A DNA stretch of 64,000 nucleotides, taken from positions 3,782,001-3,846,000 of the forward strand of contig NZ_CP165734.1 in the NCBI RefSeq assembly GCF_041200145.1, written 5' to 3'. Position 1 is the stretch's first letter, and the number at the start of each line of letters is the position of its first letter. This document shows, one piece after another, positions 18,233 through 28,001 of this stretch. The position numbers and the translations under genes were made by a program. The notes below the pieces were generated by a model, which was not told the origin of the DNA, did not search any database, and saw nothing but the letters and a program-made list of their open reading frames with translations. The stretch is from Bradyrhizobium sp. LLZ17. GTDB lineage: Bacteria > Pseudomonadota > Alphaproteobacteria > Rhizobiales > Xanthobacteraceae.

Positions 18233-18922
18233 ATGGCAAAGACAGGGGTTGATGCGGTCGGGCGCGCCCTGGCGATCCTCAAGGCCTTCGGCGCTGAGCG
18301 CGCAGCCATGACGCTGACCGAGATTGCCGAGGCGACCGACTTCTACAAGAGCACGGTCCTTCGCCTTGCCGCATCCCTGGAAGCGGACGGATTCCTGGTG
18401 CGGGGGACCGACCGGCTATTTCGACCCGGACCGGAGCTATGGCGCCTTGGGGCGCTCTATCAGCGTGGGCTGGACCTCGGTGACCTGATCAGACCCTCGC
18501 TCCATCGTCTGGTCGAAGCAACCGGAGAGACCGCATCCTTCTACATCGCGGAGGGCGACGAGCGCATTTGCCTTTATCGCGTTAATTCTCCGCGTTCCGT
18601 CCGGCATCACCTCGAAGAAGGACAACGATTGCCGATTGATCGCGGCGCTGCGGGCCGCGTTCTTACCGCTTACCGCGATTTTGCATTAGCTGATGGAAAG
18701 AAGATCAGAGATCGTGGCTTCTACGTCTCGATCGGCGAGCGTGATCCTGAGGTTGCGGCCGCAGCGGTGCCCGTAATCGATGTCTATGGCAAATTGCGGG
18801 GCGCGCTCTCAGTCTCCGCCATTCGCACTCGCTTTGATGCAGATGCTCGGAAATCTGCCGTTGAAGTGCTGAAGTCCGAGGCTAAAGCGCTGATTGGTTT
18901 GCTGCCTGCAAGTGAGCGCTGA
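18233..18922 (+). CDS. IclR-family transcriptional regulator
   Basis: 229 residues. Residues about 1-70 form the winged helix (GVDAVGRALAILKAF, then LTEIAEATDFYKSTVLRLAA). Residues about 80-225 form the ligand-binding IclR domain (TGETASFYIAEGDERICLYR, GQRLPIDRGAAGRVLTAY, and a C-terminal GALSVSAI beta strand). It is transcribed away from the ABC transporter/CoA-transferase operon, so it most likely controls that operon and itself in response to the transported acid. The reading frame is intact and slightly short of the usual 250 residues. Confidence 0.92.
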   Translation: MAKTGVDAVGRALAILKAFGAERAAMTLTEIAEATDFYKSTVLRLAASLEADGFLVRGTDRLFRPGPELWRLGALYQRGLDLGDLIRPSLHRLVEATGETASFYIAEGDERICLYRVNSPRSVRHHLEEGQRLPIDRGAAGRVLTAYRDFALADGKKIRDRGFYVSIGERDPEVAAAAVPVIDVYGKLRGALSVSAIRTRFDADARKSAVEVLKSEAKALIGLLPASER

Positions 18923-19022
18923 GCTACAATGGCAGCGTTCTGTTTATAACGCACAGCTCAGCGGGTGCCGCAATGGCCTCTCCTGAGCGTAGCGCGCATT
19001 TCTCGCATTGTTGAGGCCTGCA

Positions 19023-19190
19023 GATCATCCTCGATCTCGACGCCACCCATCCCTACACGGGCATCAGGAGGGAGGCTTCTTCGAGGCTATTACGCTGTTC
19101 GTGTGATGTGTGCTGGTGCGCGTGTTCTGGAGCCGTCATGGCCTGACGGCCAAGCTGCGGCGCGCCGACATCGATGCAAGCGCGGTTAGG
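19023..19190 (+). mobile_element. IS1380-family transposase remnant
   Basis: Pieces of an IS1380-type transposase can be read across frames: IILDLDATHPYTGHQEGGFF, then GYYAV in the next frame, then LTAKLRRADIDASA. The order matches the conserved centre of the family, but frameshifts and missing ends make it inactive. It lies just upstream of the IS91-type block. Confidence 0.65.
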
Positions 19191-19310
19191 ACGTTTCGCG
19201 GATTGTGCGGCCTAAAGCCGGATGGGGTTAGACCGAATCGATTTGGGATTGAACGAAGCCGCTGTCGCGGCATGCGTGGCGAGGTGGCGTAGATCGCCTC
19301 CTGGCTGAGG

Positions 19311-20209
19311 ATGTGGGTGTTGGAGCCCCCCTCAGACAGGAGTATTGAGACGGCCGATTTGAGCCCTCTTCGCCGTCGCATGATCGAGGACATGACAGTC
19401 CGCAATCTGTCGCCGGCGACGCAGCGATCCTACATCAGCGCGGTTTCGAAGTTCAGCCGCTATTTCGGCCGATCGCCTGAGCGGTTAGAGCTGGAAGACG
19501 TCCGGGCCTTCCAGGTGCATCTGGTCTCGACCGACATCTCATGGCCGGCGCTGAACCAGATCATCGTCTGTGCGCTACGGTTTTTCTACGGCGTCACGCT
19601 CGGCGAGGCGCTCATCCCGGAGCGCATGCCCTATGCGCGAGAGCCCCGCAAGCTGCCGGTCGTTCTCAGCGCCGACGAAGTGGTGCAGTTCCTCGAGGCG
19701 GTGTCGAGCCTGAAGAGCCGCGCGCGCTCACCACCGCCTATGCGGCCGGGCCCAAGGCCGAGGTCGCGGGACTGCGGATCGAACACGTCGATAGCACCCG
19801 CGGTGTCATCCAGGTGCGCCACGGCAAAGGCGCGAAGGATCGCAACGTGATGCTGTCGTCCCAACTGCTCGGCATCCTGCGCACCTACTGGCGGCTCGCC
19901 CGGCCGCGGCTTTATCTGTTCCCTGGGCGTGACGAAGGTCACCCGATTGATCCGACCGTGTCGCATGCCGCCTGCCGCTCGGCGGTCAAGGCTGCGGGCC
20001 TGACCAAGCGCGTCACGCTGCACACGCTGCGCCACAGCTTCGCGACACATCTTCTGGAGAACGGAATCGACATCCGGATCATCCAGGTTCCGCTCGGGCA
20101 CAATAATCCGTCGTCGACGGCGCGCTACACGCAGGTCGCCACCCATACGATCCGGGCGACGCAGACCCCGCTCGACCGCCTGTCGCTGGATGTGACGCCA
20201 TCGGCATGA
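19311..20209 (+). pseudogene. Tyrosine recombinase/integrase of an IS91-type element, frameshifted
   Basis: The first frame (to about 19720) has the SAM-like N-terminal domain with RRMIEDMTVRNLSPATQRSY and FSRYFGRSPERLELEDVRAF. After a frameshift near 19720-19735 the catalytic part continues as ALTTAYAAGPKAEVAGLRIE, then GAKDRNVMLS, HTLRHSFATHLLENGID, PLGHNNPSSTARYTQVA with the active-site HxxR, H and Tyr. Such integrases accompany many IS91-family transposases. The shift separates the two domains, so it is probably inactive. Confidence 0.8.
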
Positions 20210-20230
20210 CAACGGCTCCGGGATCCGGCT

Positions 20231-20998
20231 TATGACCCGCCCCGACGTCCGCCCGCACCGACCCGCCATCGAGATTGCCGATATCTTGCGCCGGCATGGC
20301 GACCCCTATCGTCGTGACATGCCGGTCATCTCGGTCGCGTGGAGCGGCGGGTGATGAGCGCCATTGTTGGGTACCGAACCGAGGCGCTCGGCAGCCACGT
20401 CGAGGCCCGCAATGACTGCGGCATGACGCGGATCGCCTATAATTCCTGCTGGAATCGGTATTGTCCCCTCGACGCTTTCGCTGGTCGCATCCAAAGCCAT
20501 GCAGCGCGTCAACTGGGTTGCTTACGCCAAGCGGCTCTTCGGCGGACCCGCACAGGTGCTGGCCTATCTCGGCCGCTACACCCATCGCGTCGCGATCGCC
20601 AACAGCCGGCTCGTCGCACTCGACAACGATCATGTTGCCTTCACATGGAAGGATTACCGCCAGGACGGCGCGACAAAGATCATGAAGCTCAAGCCCGACG
20701 AGGTCATTCGCCGCTTCCTGCTTCATACGCTGCCCGACGGTTTCCATCGCATCCGCCACTTCGGCTTCATGGCCAACCGCCATCGCGCTGCCAAGCTCGC
20801 CCTTTGCCGCGAACTTCTCGATCATGAGACAGCCCCAAACGACAGCTAGCCGCCGCCTGTGGATTCGGAAGCTCAAACCTGGGCCGTCCTGCCTGTCCCG
20901 ATTGTGGTGGCCTCATGCGCATCATTGAGCGCTTTCGACACAGCTTCAGACGCTCCAGCCCTCGAACATCAACGTTCCGATGCGACACATCGTGAGCC
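20231..20998 (+). pseudogene. IS91-family transposase with internal deletion
   Basis: Three parts are recognisable. The N-terminus reads RPAIEIADILRRHGDPYRRD. After stops comes RRVMSAIVGYRTEALGSHVE and RIAYNSCWNRYCP, the zinc-binding start of the Y2 transposase. Then, after a large deletion, WVAYAKRLFGGPAQVLAYLG and RYTHRVAIANSRLVALD run into a C-terminal zinc-type tail PACPDCGGLMRIIE. The central catalytic part is missing. Together with the integrase it forms one decayed IS91-type unit. Confidence 0.8.
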
Positions 20999-21611
20999 AA
21001 GTCATGCCGTGCACGACGATCATCATTCGTCATTTCGCTCCCAGCGTCTCGATCATCGCGGACGATGTCGACTCCGTGCTTTCACACTGCGCGACAACAA
21101 CGGTCCGATGCAGCAAAATGCCTATCGCGATCTCCAGTGAAGCGCGTCTCATCTCAATTCTTCCCCGATGCGCACATCTCGTGTCTCTGCCTCACGCGCC
21201 GAGCCAGCAGATCGGGCCTTCCGATCTCGAACGTGCTGCATGCTCTGGTCCTCGTCTTCGGCCAGAACGAACTTCACACTGGATTAAGCCCGAGGGGCAG
21301 GGTCAACACCCACGCCTTCCTCGGCGGTGCAAAATCCATGCGCCAGATTCGTGTGGGCGTCGGCGGCGCCACTACAACGATCGCGTGGTTGCGCCCCAGC
21401 GGATCCAGTACGAGGGCAATCTATGGCGTGAGGACACCACGCGGCAATCCTCAGCGCGCGGCAATCCTCAGATGGGCTGTGACGGGCGTCTCTTGGAGAC
21501 TCGTACGACTCTCACGGCTACTCGCCGTTCCCAGCCGGTGGTCGGCCGCAGTCGACTCTTCTGGCGCGATTTGGCGGATTGTTAACAAAGTTGCGCGAGC
21601 TGTCCGACCGC
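20999..21611. other. Tail of the IS91 block, no gene supported
   Basis: Frames in several registers give only low-similarity sequence. Part of this stretch is probably the 3' end of the IS91-type element. A short direct duplication (GCGCGGCAATCCTCA, twice) lies near 21440-21470. Confidence 0.4.
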
Positions 21612-21917
21612 CTACATCTGTTCGTCGGAGCCGTGGCCTCTCGCGAGATCCCGTGTCCGTTGCATCGTGCGGGAAAAATATTCGTCGCGCTCGCGGCGCA
21701 CGCGCTCTTGATGCGCTCTGAAATTCGCAACTCGTTTGCTGATGTGCTCTCGCTCGGAGGTGTCCCAGCTCAACCGCCGGGGAGAATCGGGTGGGGAAGC
21801 TTTTGCGATTGGCGCGATGGGTGCTATCAGCTTTGGAATAGGCGCAACGCTCCGTGCGCGTTCTACGAGTGCCGCGGATTGTTGAACCAGCGCCTCCAGT
21901 TCCTTCTTCCAGTTCAT
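21612..21917 (-). CDS. Conserved-looking hypothetical protein, charged helical
   Basis: 101 residues from the Met at 21917 (MNWKKELEALVQQ); the frame extends 8 codons further. The N-terminal helix is followed by a Pro/Ala linker, then DTSEREHISKRVANFRAHQ and ERDEYFSRTMQRTRD, a charged helix. I believe proteins of this shape occur beside symbiosis genes in rhizobia, but I cannot confirm that here and know of no function. There is no signal peptide, membrane segment or catalytic motif, so it is probably cytosolic. It stands alone between the IS91 debris and cspA. Confidence 0.5.
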   Translation of the reverse strand: MNWKKELEALVQQSAALVERARSVAPIPKLIAPIAPIAKASPPDSPRRLSWDTSEREHISKRVANFRAHQERVRRERDEYFSRTMQRTRDLARGHGSDEQM

Positions 21918-22332
21918 CTTCCATGTTCTCCGAACAGTCATGGGAGCATGCTAATTTGGTGCGGTACGCTCGTGCAGCTACCCCTTTTGGTAGTTGCGAG
22001 GCCGCTGCTTGTCCGCAAAATAGTGGCCGATGAGCCATTTGGGCCGATGAAATTCGCGGCCTCCCTGCTAGGAGAACCCACCCACGTGACCTTCGTCACT
22101 CAAGTGACGCAACAGGATGGAAGATCAGAACGATGCGACCTGGGTCAAACCCGTCGGCTGTGCCTGGTCTCTGGCATGAAAGCATGATCGCCCAGGCTCG
22201 CCATACTCGAACTCCCCAAGCGAACTACGCTGACGCCGAAGCAGCGGAGATTGTGCGTCAATGCGCGAATCGGTGCCGCCCGAATGGTCCGACCAGAACT
22301 ACTCTACAGTATTGCTCAAATGGGAAACGGGA
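21918..22332. other. Intergenic before cspA
   Basis: Holds the presumed promoter and 5' leader of the cold-shock gene. A plus-strand frame continues into cspA from 22261 but its residues do not fit the family. Confidence 0.35.
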
Positions 22333-22539
22333 GTGGCGAGGGGTCTTGTGAAATGGTTTAACGCGACGAAGGGTTTCGGCTTCATTCAGCCGGATGGGAG
22401 CGGCCAAGATGTTTTTGTACACATAAGCGCCCTGGAGCGCGCTGGCCTCTCTGACCTGCGGGAGGGGCAGGCAGTCTCTTACGAGCTTAAAGTCGACCCG
22501 AGGCGTGGTAAAAGCAGTGCGGAAAATCTGCGTGTTTGA
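22333..22539 (+). CDS. cspA: Cold-shock domain protein, CspA type
   Basis: 68 residues if it starts at the GTG at 22333 (reading [20 protein letters not shown]), which fits the family length; the frame is open back to an ATG at 22261. The RNA-binding motifs RNP1 (KGFGFIQ) and RNP2 (DVFVHIS) are intact. CspA proteins are small cytosolic RNA chaperones that bind single-stranded nucleic acid. It is followed by a strong intrinsic terminator. Rhizobia usually carry several csp copies; this one sits alone in the accessory region. Confidence 0.9.
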   Translation: MARGLVKWFNATKGFGFIQPDGSGQDVFVHISALERAGLSDLREGQAVSYELKVDPRRGKSSAENLRV

Positions 22540-22596
22540 TTTCATGTCGTAGGCGTCTGGCCTCAGCCCCCCGCCCAAGTCTGGCGCTTACCTCGG

Positions 22597-22630
22597 AACG
22601 ACCCCAGCCGCTTTAAGCACTGGGGTCGTT
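22597..22630 (+). terminator. Intrinsic terminator after cspA
   Basis: Perfect 11-bp stem AACGACCCCAG / CTGGGGTCGTT with a 12-base loop, followed by TCATTTCTC on the plus strand. It lies 58 bases after the cspA stop. Confidence 0.75.
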
Positions 22631-22639
22631 TCATTTCTC

Positions 22640-23618
22640 GCCAATTTTCGACGTTTCGCGGGTCCGAATACAAGAGAACGTAGCTAGCGACGCTCGCTAG
22701 CGCGTCGCCTCTTTGTACCGTTTGGTAGACGGGTAACAGTCGGTCCGCCCGCTCGTCATAGCGCGATTTGAAGCGCGCTCGCGAGCGGCTTATTGGTCGG
22801 AAGGTCATCCTCGCCGATCATCCTGGACTGGAGGTGGTGGCGCCGGCGCTGATCAAACCCGATGCTGGGCGCGAGTTCAACAGTGTGGACCAACGAAGGG
22901 ATGGGAAACCAAGGACTCTCGCGGTTCGAGAGGGCTACGATATCAGGGTGCTGCGCGAGCTCCCTTCGCCGGACGTTGGATCTGGTCAAGGCGCCAGCCT
23001 CGAGGGCTCACAACCAGGCAATTCGTAGATTGTGGGCAGCCTCACCTCTTGGCGCAGCGAACCGGCTAGAACTGAAAATCGAATTTTGAGATGCACGAAG
23101 GCAATGCCGAACTCACCTATCGGAATTCCAAGGGGATTTTGCTGAGCCGGGACATTTCGGGCGTCCACCACCGATCCGTGCCCCTCGTAGTCTAATTTAT
23201 GTAACCGCGGAACGCTTCCGTCCATCATTAGGGCTTCGCATGGACCAACATACGGCCCGTTGGCATCGCGCGTTGAAGCCTACTTGAGGATTCAAAGCCG
23301 GAGCGGCTGCTAGCATCAATGCTAAAGCTCGATCCGTCCTCCTAATTCAACCAGCGCATGCCACGGACCTTGAAACATCGCGCTTCCGATCGGCATCAAG
23401 CGTCGGCGCCTATCTGTGTCAACTATCAACTCCCGCAGTTGATGGAGAGAACGACCCATGCAACCGTAACGATCGGATACCACCGAAGCAGGTCGATTAA
23501 CATCCGGAGAGACGCCCATGCCATGCGGCGCCACGTCCATGGATGAAAAATGCGTACAAGCAGCGGCTGATCATCGACAAATGAAACGGGCGGATCCTTC
23601 GTACAGTGATATTTAATA
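22640..23618. other. Long stretch without a supportable gene
   Basis: Nearly 1 kb of short frames on both strands, none recognised. One short plus-strand stretch near 23092 (MHEGNAELTYRNSKGILLSR) reads like protein but stops after 34 codons. Probably decayed DNA. Confidence 0.35.
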
Positions 23619-24824
23619 ATGACGAGTGACGGCACAGAATCTTCGCTCCGCATCTGGCTCGCCGTCATCGTGCTAGGCATCGCCTCGTTTCACATCGTCT
23701 TGGCAGAGATCGCACCTATCGGGCTGTTGTCTCAGATCGCTCGCGATCTCGGACGAGATCAGGCAGCGGTCGGGCTCACGGTGGCCCTCTATGCCTGGAT
23801 CGGTGCTGCCAGCGCTCTGTTGTCGCCCGTTCTGCTTCAGAAGTTTCCTCGCAAGCCGCTACTCATCGCCTTGACTCTTATCCTTTCCGCAACAACGTTT
23901 GCGGCGACGATGTCTCACACTTTCGAAGGGTTGTTGCTGGCACGCACGGTGGGCGCTGTCGTTCACGGTTTCTATTGGGCCATGGCGGCTGCGGTTGCGT
24001 CTAAGATTGCGCCGTCCCGCAGTATGGGTGTTGCGATGGCAATCGTATTCGGCGGGATCTCGATGGCGACCGTTGTTGGTGTGCCGCTCGCGAACTTCGT
24101 CGGTCAGGTGAGCGGATGGCGCGCAGCGTTCAGATTAATTGGCGCCATCGGACTGATCACCTCAGCCCTGATGGTGGCAGTTCTTCCGAAAATGCAGGCC
24201 GGGACGCCAGCAGGATGGAGAGAGCTTGGATCAGTCTGCCGCAGGCGTGACCTGTTGGGGATCTATGCCGTAACGACATTCATGGCGGCGGCGCATTTCG
24301 GGGCGTACACATTTATAGAACCATTCCTCAGCGAGATTCCAAACGTTGCCCAAGTCATGATTGGCGCGCTGTTGTTCGGCTTTGGCGGAGCAGGATTCCT
24401 CGGGAACATCCTGGCGGGCGTCCTCATCGACCGCTTCATGAAGCCGATCATCACTGCGGGGCTGCTTGCTCTGTGTCTGGCGCTCGTAGGCCTTGGATCG
24501 TTTGGTCCCCACTTGGGGACAGGCCGGGTCCTTGTCTTGCTGGTCATCTGGGGCGCTGCCGTCGCGGCGCTGTTCGCGGGACTCCAGACCTGGATCCTGC
24601 GCGCCGCCGGTTCGACAGTAATAACTGCTGCCGCGATGCACTCGGCGGTCATCAATTCGGCCATCGGCTTCGGAGCCGTCCTTGGCGCCCAGATGTTGAC
24701 TGTAGCCGGCCCATCAGGAGTGATGCTGGCAGCTGGTATGGTCGTCATCATCCCTCTGCTGATAGTTCTCCCGCAAGCGGCCCCAGAGGGTGATCGAAAA
24801 AAGGGGTCGTTGCTTGATGGATAA
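23619..24824 (+). CDS. MFS efflux transporter, DHA1 family (AraJ/SotB-like)
   Basis: 401 residues with about 12 membrane segments. The N-terminal IWLAVIVLGIASFHIVLAEI and the SQIARDLGRDQAAVGLTVAL segment are typical of the sugar-efflux/arabinose-efflux branch of drug:H+ antiporters, with AAVASKIAPSRSMGVAMAIV in the region of helices 4-5. It would export a small molecule across the inner membrane using the proton gradient. The reading frame is intact. The NUDIX remnant starts within its last codons. The substrate is unknown; no regulator is adjacent. Confidence 0.88.
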   Translation: MTSDGTESSLRIWLAVIVLGIASFHIVLAEIAPIGLLSQIARDLGRDQAAVGLTVALYAWIGAASALLSPVLLQKFPRKPLLIALTLILSATTFAATMSHTFEGLLLARTVGAVVHGFYWAMAAAVASKIAPSRSMGVAMAIVFGGISMATVVGVPLANFVGQVSGWRAAFRLIGAIGLITSALMVAVLPKMQAGTPAGWRELGSVCRRRDLLGIYAVTTFMAAAHFGAYTFIEPFLSEIPNVAQVMIGALLFGFGGAGFLGNILAGVLIDRFMKPIITAGLLALCLALVGLGSFGPHLGTGRVLVLLVIWGAAVAALFAGLQTWILRAAGSTVITAAAMHSAVINSAIGFGAVLGAQMLTVAGPSGVMLAAGMVVIIPLLIVLPQAAPEGDRKKGSLLDG

Positions 24825-25209
24825 CGCCGCAGCCGTGCCCACAGCGCGGATCGCCGCGTGCCCTACCACGAATGTCGCACGAAACCTTCCGCTGGTACGC
24901 GAGCGTTGGACCAAAATGTTCGTGCAGCCAGGCGGACCGGTGGAAGGGGGTGAAACACCACGCCAGGCCTTGCCCGAGAACTCGTTGAGGAACTCGGCAT
25001 CGAAGTTTCTGGCGATGTACGCGAACATCTCGGGCGATTGCGCCGTTGCGGCATTGCGAGGAGCATTCGGTCGAATGGTCTACCGCACTGCGGGGCACTT
25101 TTGCATTCCTTCCACGCAACAATGTCTCTGTCCTGAGATTACCCCGCATTCTAGCATCATAATTGACGCTACCCGACAGACGGGCAAGCTCGCCTTCTTC
25201 ATCCCGTGA
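24817..25209 (+). pseudogene. NUDIX hydrolase, frameshifted
   Basis: It starts at an ATG overlapping the MFS gene by 8 bases. The first frame gives LPLVRERWTKMFVQPGGPVE and GGETPRQAL, the start of a Nudix box. The box then continues in another frame as ARELVEELGIEVSGD, giving the G-x5-E-x7-REUxEExG pattern only when the frames are joined. One frameshift near 24970 therefore breaks it. Intact relatives hydrolyse nucleoside diphosphate derivatives. Overlap with the MFS gene suggests a former two-gene operon. Confidence 0.75.
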
Positions 25210-25212
25210 GCG

Positions 25213-25779
25213 TCCTCACGCTTGGGTGTGACGCGCTTCTCGATGATCGGTCCTATCGCGCTCAACCGAAGGCGCTCTTTGCTGGCTCTTCCGAGGCGCT
25301 GCCGAGCAGCTGAGTATCATCGCCTTCCTGCGCGAAATGAGCAAGCTGATGACGTCTATTTGCGTGCTTTCCTGATTGAGCGCTCACCAGCATCACAATG
25401 GCATTCCAAGCAGCGACTTCGATCAATTGCGTCCTTAGACCCACTGGGATCTCAAAGCCATGGTCTAGAACTGGGCTTACTGTCAATGAACACGCATGAT
25501 GGTGCCGAAGACGAGACGCAAGATCGGCGCGGCCTCTAGATCAAGTTTACGCGCTTGAGCGCATTGTGGCAGGTCGCTTCACTCCTTTCGGGATGGCCGT
25601 CGCATTGGATGATCGGCCGTTGGTCGGACGTGTCTGCGGATACCCATATCCGCGAACTCGCTGGCACCTACACATCGATGCCCGCGTCGGCCATAACCAC
25701 AGGCTCAAGAGGGAACTCATGCGCGGCGGCCATCGCGTCAAGTTCTAACCTCGTGGACAAAGGCGGCGCACTCATCCTT
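25213..25779. other. No gene supported
   Basis: Minus-strand frames downstream of the trbI remnant contain protein-like scraps but nothing I can name. Confidence 0.3.
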
Positions 25780-26360
25780 GACAAAGAGAGGCGCGGCTAC
25801 GTCCATGATACAATAGGTGCGTGCACGGCGCCTTTTATCAGCGGCAAATGCTGGAAAAACAATGTCCTGATCCAGGAGGATGTTGAAGATATATAGCCGG
25901 TCGAATCTCCGGTGTGGCCGGACCTCGAGGGCTTGCCGATCGTTTGCTCGACGACGCGGCCAAGCGTCTCTGAAGAGCTGTTTCGTGCGGCGATCGCGCC
26001 AATCAGGATCGTAGGTCCGAAGAGCTGGAAATTAATGGTTGTCGAGCTCATCATTGAAGCCGTGGTAGCTGTCCGTGTCCGTGCTCGCCATGCCTCCGAT
26101 CTGCAGCGTCGATCCGTTTCGGACGATGATGTCAGTCCAGATCACGACCGGGGCTTTGTCCGAATGCAAAGTTGGAATCGTACCGTCCCATCGGTTTGCC
26201 GCCCCCGGGGGCAGCAGCTGATGGCCTGTGGCGCGGGCTTAGGCGGTTTGGCTGACCTGGGCAGTGATGCGCCGCGAAGATCGGAGCTGATGCTGGTGAT
26301 GTGACGGTCGCGAAAGCCAGCACGACGGCGGGGATCATTTGGGCGCTACTGAAAAGGAGG
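25780..26360 (-). pseudogene. trbI: trbI (VirB10-like) conjugation gene, decayed
   Basis: Following the minus strand through several frames gives the C-terminal half of TrbI in order: MIPAVVLAFATVTS, RITAQVSQTA, KPMGRYDSNFAFGQ, then KAPVVIWTDIIVRNGSTLQI with GGMASTDTDSYHGFNDELDN, then FQLFGPTILIGAIAA, and finally RFNILLDQDIVFP-like text. In intact systems TrbI spans the inner and outer membranes of the mating-pair type IV secretion channel. At least three frameshifts are needed, so it is inactive. An IS630 remnant lies directly beside its 5' side. Confidence 0.75.
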
Positions 26361-26535
26361 ATATACCATGCCCCGAGCCGGTGACTGCCGTGGCCGCCGG
26401 CTGATAAAGACAGTGACCGCCAAAGCGGTCTGACTGGCGCAGGCCGCCAGAGGCCAAGGTGCAACAGCATGTTGTTTTTTGCCGCAATCGGGATTCCCAG
26501 AGGGGACAATTTATGATGCTAGGGAACGGGGGCCA

Positions 26536-27363
26536 GCATGGATGAAGCGACCCTATTCGGAAGATCTTCGTGAGCTGGCTCTGGTGAGGGCTGACGGGGG
26601 CGAGATGGTTCGTTTCATTGCGGAAGCACTTCAGATCAGTCCTTCCTGTGTGACGAATTGGAAGAATCTGCGGCGGAGACCGGAAGCGTTTCGCCCGGCA
26701 GGATCGACGGTCACAAGAAGCCGGTTCTGTCGGCACCAACGCCGAATGGCTGCGCAAACACATTCGCTCTGGACCATTCACTTTGCGGAAGCTGACGCAG
26801 GAACTGGCTGCGCGCGGGATCAAGACAGATGTGCGGGCGGTGTGGACGTTCGTTCACGCCGAGAAGCTGAGCTTCAAAAAAAGCGATCCTGCCACCCGAA
26901 CAAGATCGTCCCGATATCGCGCGTAAGCGGGCGCGCTGGAAGACCCATCAGGGCAGGATTATCGCTTCACGCCTTGTCTTCATCGAGGAGACTTGGATCA
27001 AGACCAACATGCCCCGCTACGAGGTTGGGGACCGAGTGGGCAACGGCTCCAGGCTTCGGCGCCTTTCGGCCACTGGAGGATCATGGCCTTCATCGCGGCA
27101 CAGCGCCATGAGCGGATCAGCACCCCATGGGTCATCGACGGCCCCATCATCGGCGAGCTCTTCACCCTTTACATCGAACGGGTGCTGGCGCGACCCTCGC
27201 AAGGGGTGAACTTGTCATTCTCGACAATCTCGCCAGTCACAAAGGCAAGGCGCCGCGCAATGCCATTCGCGCCACTGGAGCCCATCTGCTCTTCCTGCCG
27301 CCGTATAGCCCCGACCTCAATCCGATCGAGCAGGGCTTCGCCAAGCTCAGACACCTGATGTGA
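26536..27363 (+). pseudogene. IS630-family transposase, frameshifted
   Basis: It starts MKRPYSEDLRELALVRADGG, with a helix-turn-helix (FIAEALQISPSCVTNWKN). Several frame changes follow. The DDE part is read as FIEETWIKTNM, then RGWGPSGQRLQASAPFGHWR, PWVIDGPIIGELFTLYIERV, and LARGELVILDNLASHKGKAP to FLPPYSPDLNPIEQGFAKLR. All the expected catalytic-region blocks are present but in at least three frames, so the copy is dead. It lies next to the trbI remnant and may have contributed to its loss. Confidence 0.85.
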
Positions 27364-27752
27364 GCCGCACAGACGCGTGACTTGGCGACCGCTAGATGGT
27401 GAGAGCATCGCTGGACAGATTGACCGAACTGACTACATCTTCTTTTCATGGCGCAGGCACCGCGACATTAGAACGTAGGACGAATACGTCATCGCTTGGA
27501 AGGTCACGTCGGACGGAGCCATTAGGATTGCGTCGGCAGATGCAAAGCCTGGCAAGCCTTCGCGCTCTCATTGATTGCTGCTGAGGTGGCTGACGGAGAA
27601 AGGGACGCGAATCGCCGCTTTGTGGAAGATCCGACCAATTTTAACTTCGTGACAGACCGCACAAGGCAAGCTGGGGGATCTCCTCGCGCAGGGTCGTTGC
27701 AGGATCATTGAACCGGTGAGCGTAGATTACGTGCCGAACATGGAAGGGACAC
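27364..27752. other. No gene supported between two IS630 pieces
   Basis: Short frames only. Probably residual transposon DNA. Confidence 0.35.
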
Positions 27753-27923
27753 TCACCTGACCTGAACCCCATCGAACAAGTCTTTGCCAAACTCGAGCAT
27801 CTGCTCCGCAAGGCAACCGCACGAACCGTCGATGCGGTCTGCGCCGCCATCGGCGAACTCCTTGATGCATTTGCACCCGAAGAATGCGCCAATTACCTCA
27901 AAAACTCAGGCTATCGAAGCTAG
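27753..27923 (+). mobile_element. IS630-family transposase, C-terminal fragment
   Basis: The frame reads PDLNPIEQVFAKLEHLLRKA, then TARTVDAVCAAIGELLDAFA and PEECANYLKNSGYRS to a stop at 27921-27923. This is the end of a second IS630-type transposase; the upstream part is missing. It retains the family's C-terminal helix, which the first copy has lost. Confidence 0.8.
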
Positions 27924-28001
27924 TCCCATCACGCCTTAACGGCGAGCCTCCCAGGAGGCTAGCGCCCAATGCTCTGTGCCTCGATCATATCCGTTCTCAG
28001 C

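Noticed and set aside
22261..22332. N-terminal extension of the cold-shock protein from the ATG at 22261
   Set aside because: The extra 24 residues are unlike any CspA and the GTG at 22333 gives the standard length.
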